The translations under genes and the position numbers were made by a program. From NCBI GenBank assembly GCA_947497755.1, contig CANMHT010000011.1:1-64000 (forward strand): a DNA stretch of 64,000 nt, read 5' to 3'. The notes under the pieces were generated by a model. It was given only the letters and a program-made list of their open reading frames with translations. It did not search any database and was not told the origin of the DNA. Positions 63,633 through 64,000 of the stretch are shown here, one piece after another. This DNA comes from an uncultured Polaribacter sp. (GTDB lineage Bacteria > Bacteroidota > Bacteroidia > Flavobacteriales > Flavobacteriaceae). Each line of letters opens with the position of its first letter. The first letter of the stretch is position 1.

Positions 63633-64000
63633 TTATAACTCGGTTTTCTGAATTCCGACCACCTCTATTCCATGTTCTGTAAGTGTTGCTACTTTTTTAG
63701 GGTTATTAGTAAGCATCCGTACCGACTTTACTTTTAACTCGTTCAAAATTTCTGCAGCTACAGTAAAATCTCTTGCATCTTTTTTAAAACCTACAGCTTC
63801 ATATGCTTCTGCTTGGGCTACTCCTTTGTTTTTATGTGCAATACTTTTCATTAAAGCAAAATGTCCATTTCCTTTTCCTTCTTGATTTAACCAAATAACA
63901 AGACCTTTTCCTGCTTTTTCAATTAGTTGTTGAGAAATCTCCATTTGCTCTCTACAATCACATTCGATACTGTTAAAATGATGACCGAAAATACATAACG
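63633..64000 (-). CDS. ribA: GTP cyclohydrolase II, C-terminal part (cut by window edge)
   Basis: The frame is open at base 64000, so the N-terminus is missing; the ATG at 63942-63944 is internal. Reading upstream of it reveals C-x10-C-x-C (Cys, then ECDC about 10 residues on), the zinc site of GTP cyclohydrolase II. After it come GLVIWLNQEGKGNGH (a variant of the usual YLRQEGRGIGL) and SVRMLTNNPKKVATLTEHGI (the IRLLTNNP-K box). The enzyme opens GTP to start riboflavin synthesis and would feed RibF. The motif is a divergent version seen in Bacteroidota second copies, so a paralogue is possible. Confidence 0.8.
   Translation of the reverse strand, partial: LCIFGHHFNSIECDCREQMEISQQLIEKAGKGLVIWLNQEGKGNGHFALMKSIAHKNKGVAQAEAYEAVGFKKDARDFTVAAEILNELKVKSVRMLTNNPKKVATLTEHGIEVVGIQKTEL

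Noticed and set aside
1..64000. Search for tRNA, rRNA, CRISPR arrays, integrases and insertion sequences
   Set aside because: No cloverleaf, regular spaced repeat, transposase or integrase signature found by eye.

Overview
The window is a gene-dense, low-GC stretch of chromosome from a member of the Bacteroidota, most likely a Flavobacteriaceae (Polaribacter/Tenacibaculum-like; the genus cannot be fixed from this sequence). The evidence is the lack of Shine-Dalgarno motifs, promoters of the Bacteroidota TTTG-N18-20-TAnnTTTG type, a fused-type SdhC, a TonB-dependent receptor with a carboxypeptidase-like N-terminal domain, an OlsF-like bifunctional acyltransferase, and the families DUF4286, DUF2480, DUF3078 and DUF4199. 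I see no rRNA, tRNA, CRISPR array or intact insertion sequence.

Layout. 1-2854: start of a large Rhs-like secreted protein cut by the window edge. 3.1-7.0 kb: succinate dehydrogenase operon sdhCAB, split by a four-helix-bundle gene inside an inverted-repeat-flanked insert. 7.1-10 kb: TonB-dependent receptor. 10.1-18 kb: housekeeping (ribF, serS, a TPR protein, rsmA, mgtE). 18.1-20.9 kb: a TPR sensor kinase and response regulator preceded by a 39-aa peptide gene with its own promoter and terminator. 21-24.8 kb: mutS between two SpoU-type methyltransferase genes. 24.8-29.1 kb: an accessory patch with an SH3-like secreted protein, a large SF1 helicase and an orphan NTF2-fold immunity protein. 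29.1-34 kb: dacB, tatA, an ECF sigma/zinc anti-sigma/O-methyltransferase cluster and two secreted proteins. 34-37.8 kb: panB, a hydroxyacid dehydrogenase and a membrane-anchored LuxR regulator with DUF4199, VOC and TM2 genes. 37.9-47.5 kb: OlsF-like acyltransferase, lysC, fbp, sodB, a TetR/thioesterase pair, purF-like and PfkB genes. 47.7-50.9 kb: sufE-sufT-DUF2480-DUF3078 x2. 50.9-64 kb: CorC-like protein, hflX, a nuclease/phosphatase-fold enzyme, two AraC regulators, glpQ, short-chain reductases, a ClC channel, and a partial GTP cyclohydrolase II.

The most interesting items are: (1) the peptide/TPR-kinase/regulator locus at 18.1-21.0 kb, which looks like a peptide signalling module not based on a known family; (2) the roughly 0.4-kb four-helix-bundle insert in the sdh operon, flanked by a 16-bp inverted repeat and a short direct repeat; (3) two identical-architecture TetR operators that tie a thioesterase to its regulator; (4) several genes whose start codon sits only 6-8 nt after the -7 box, implying leaderless mRNAs; and (5) a ClC protein whose gating glutamate is a glutamine. 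All functional statements rest on motif recognition by eye; no database search was run.
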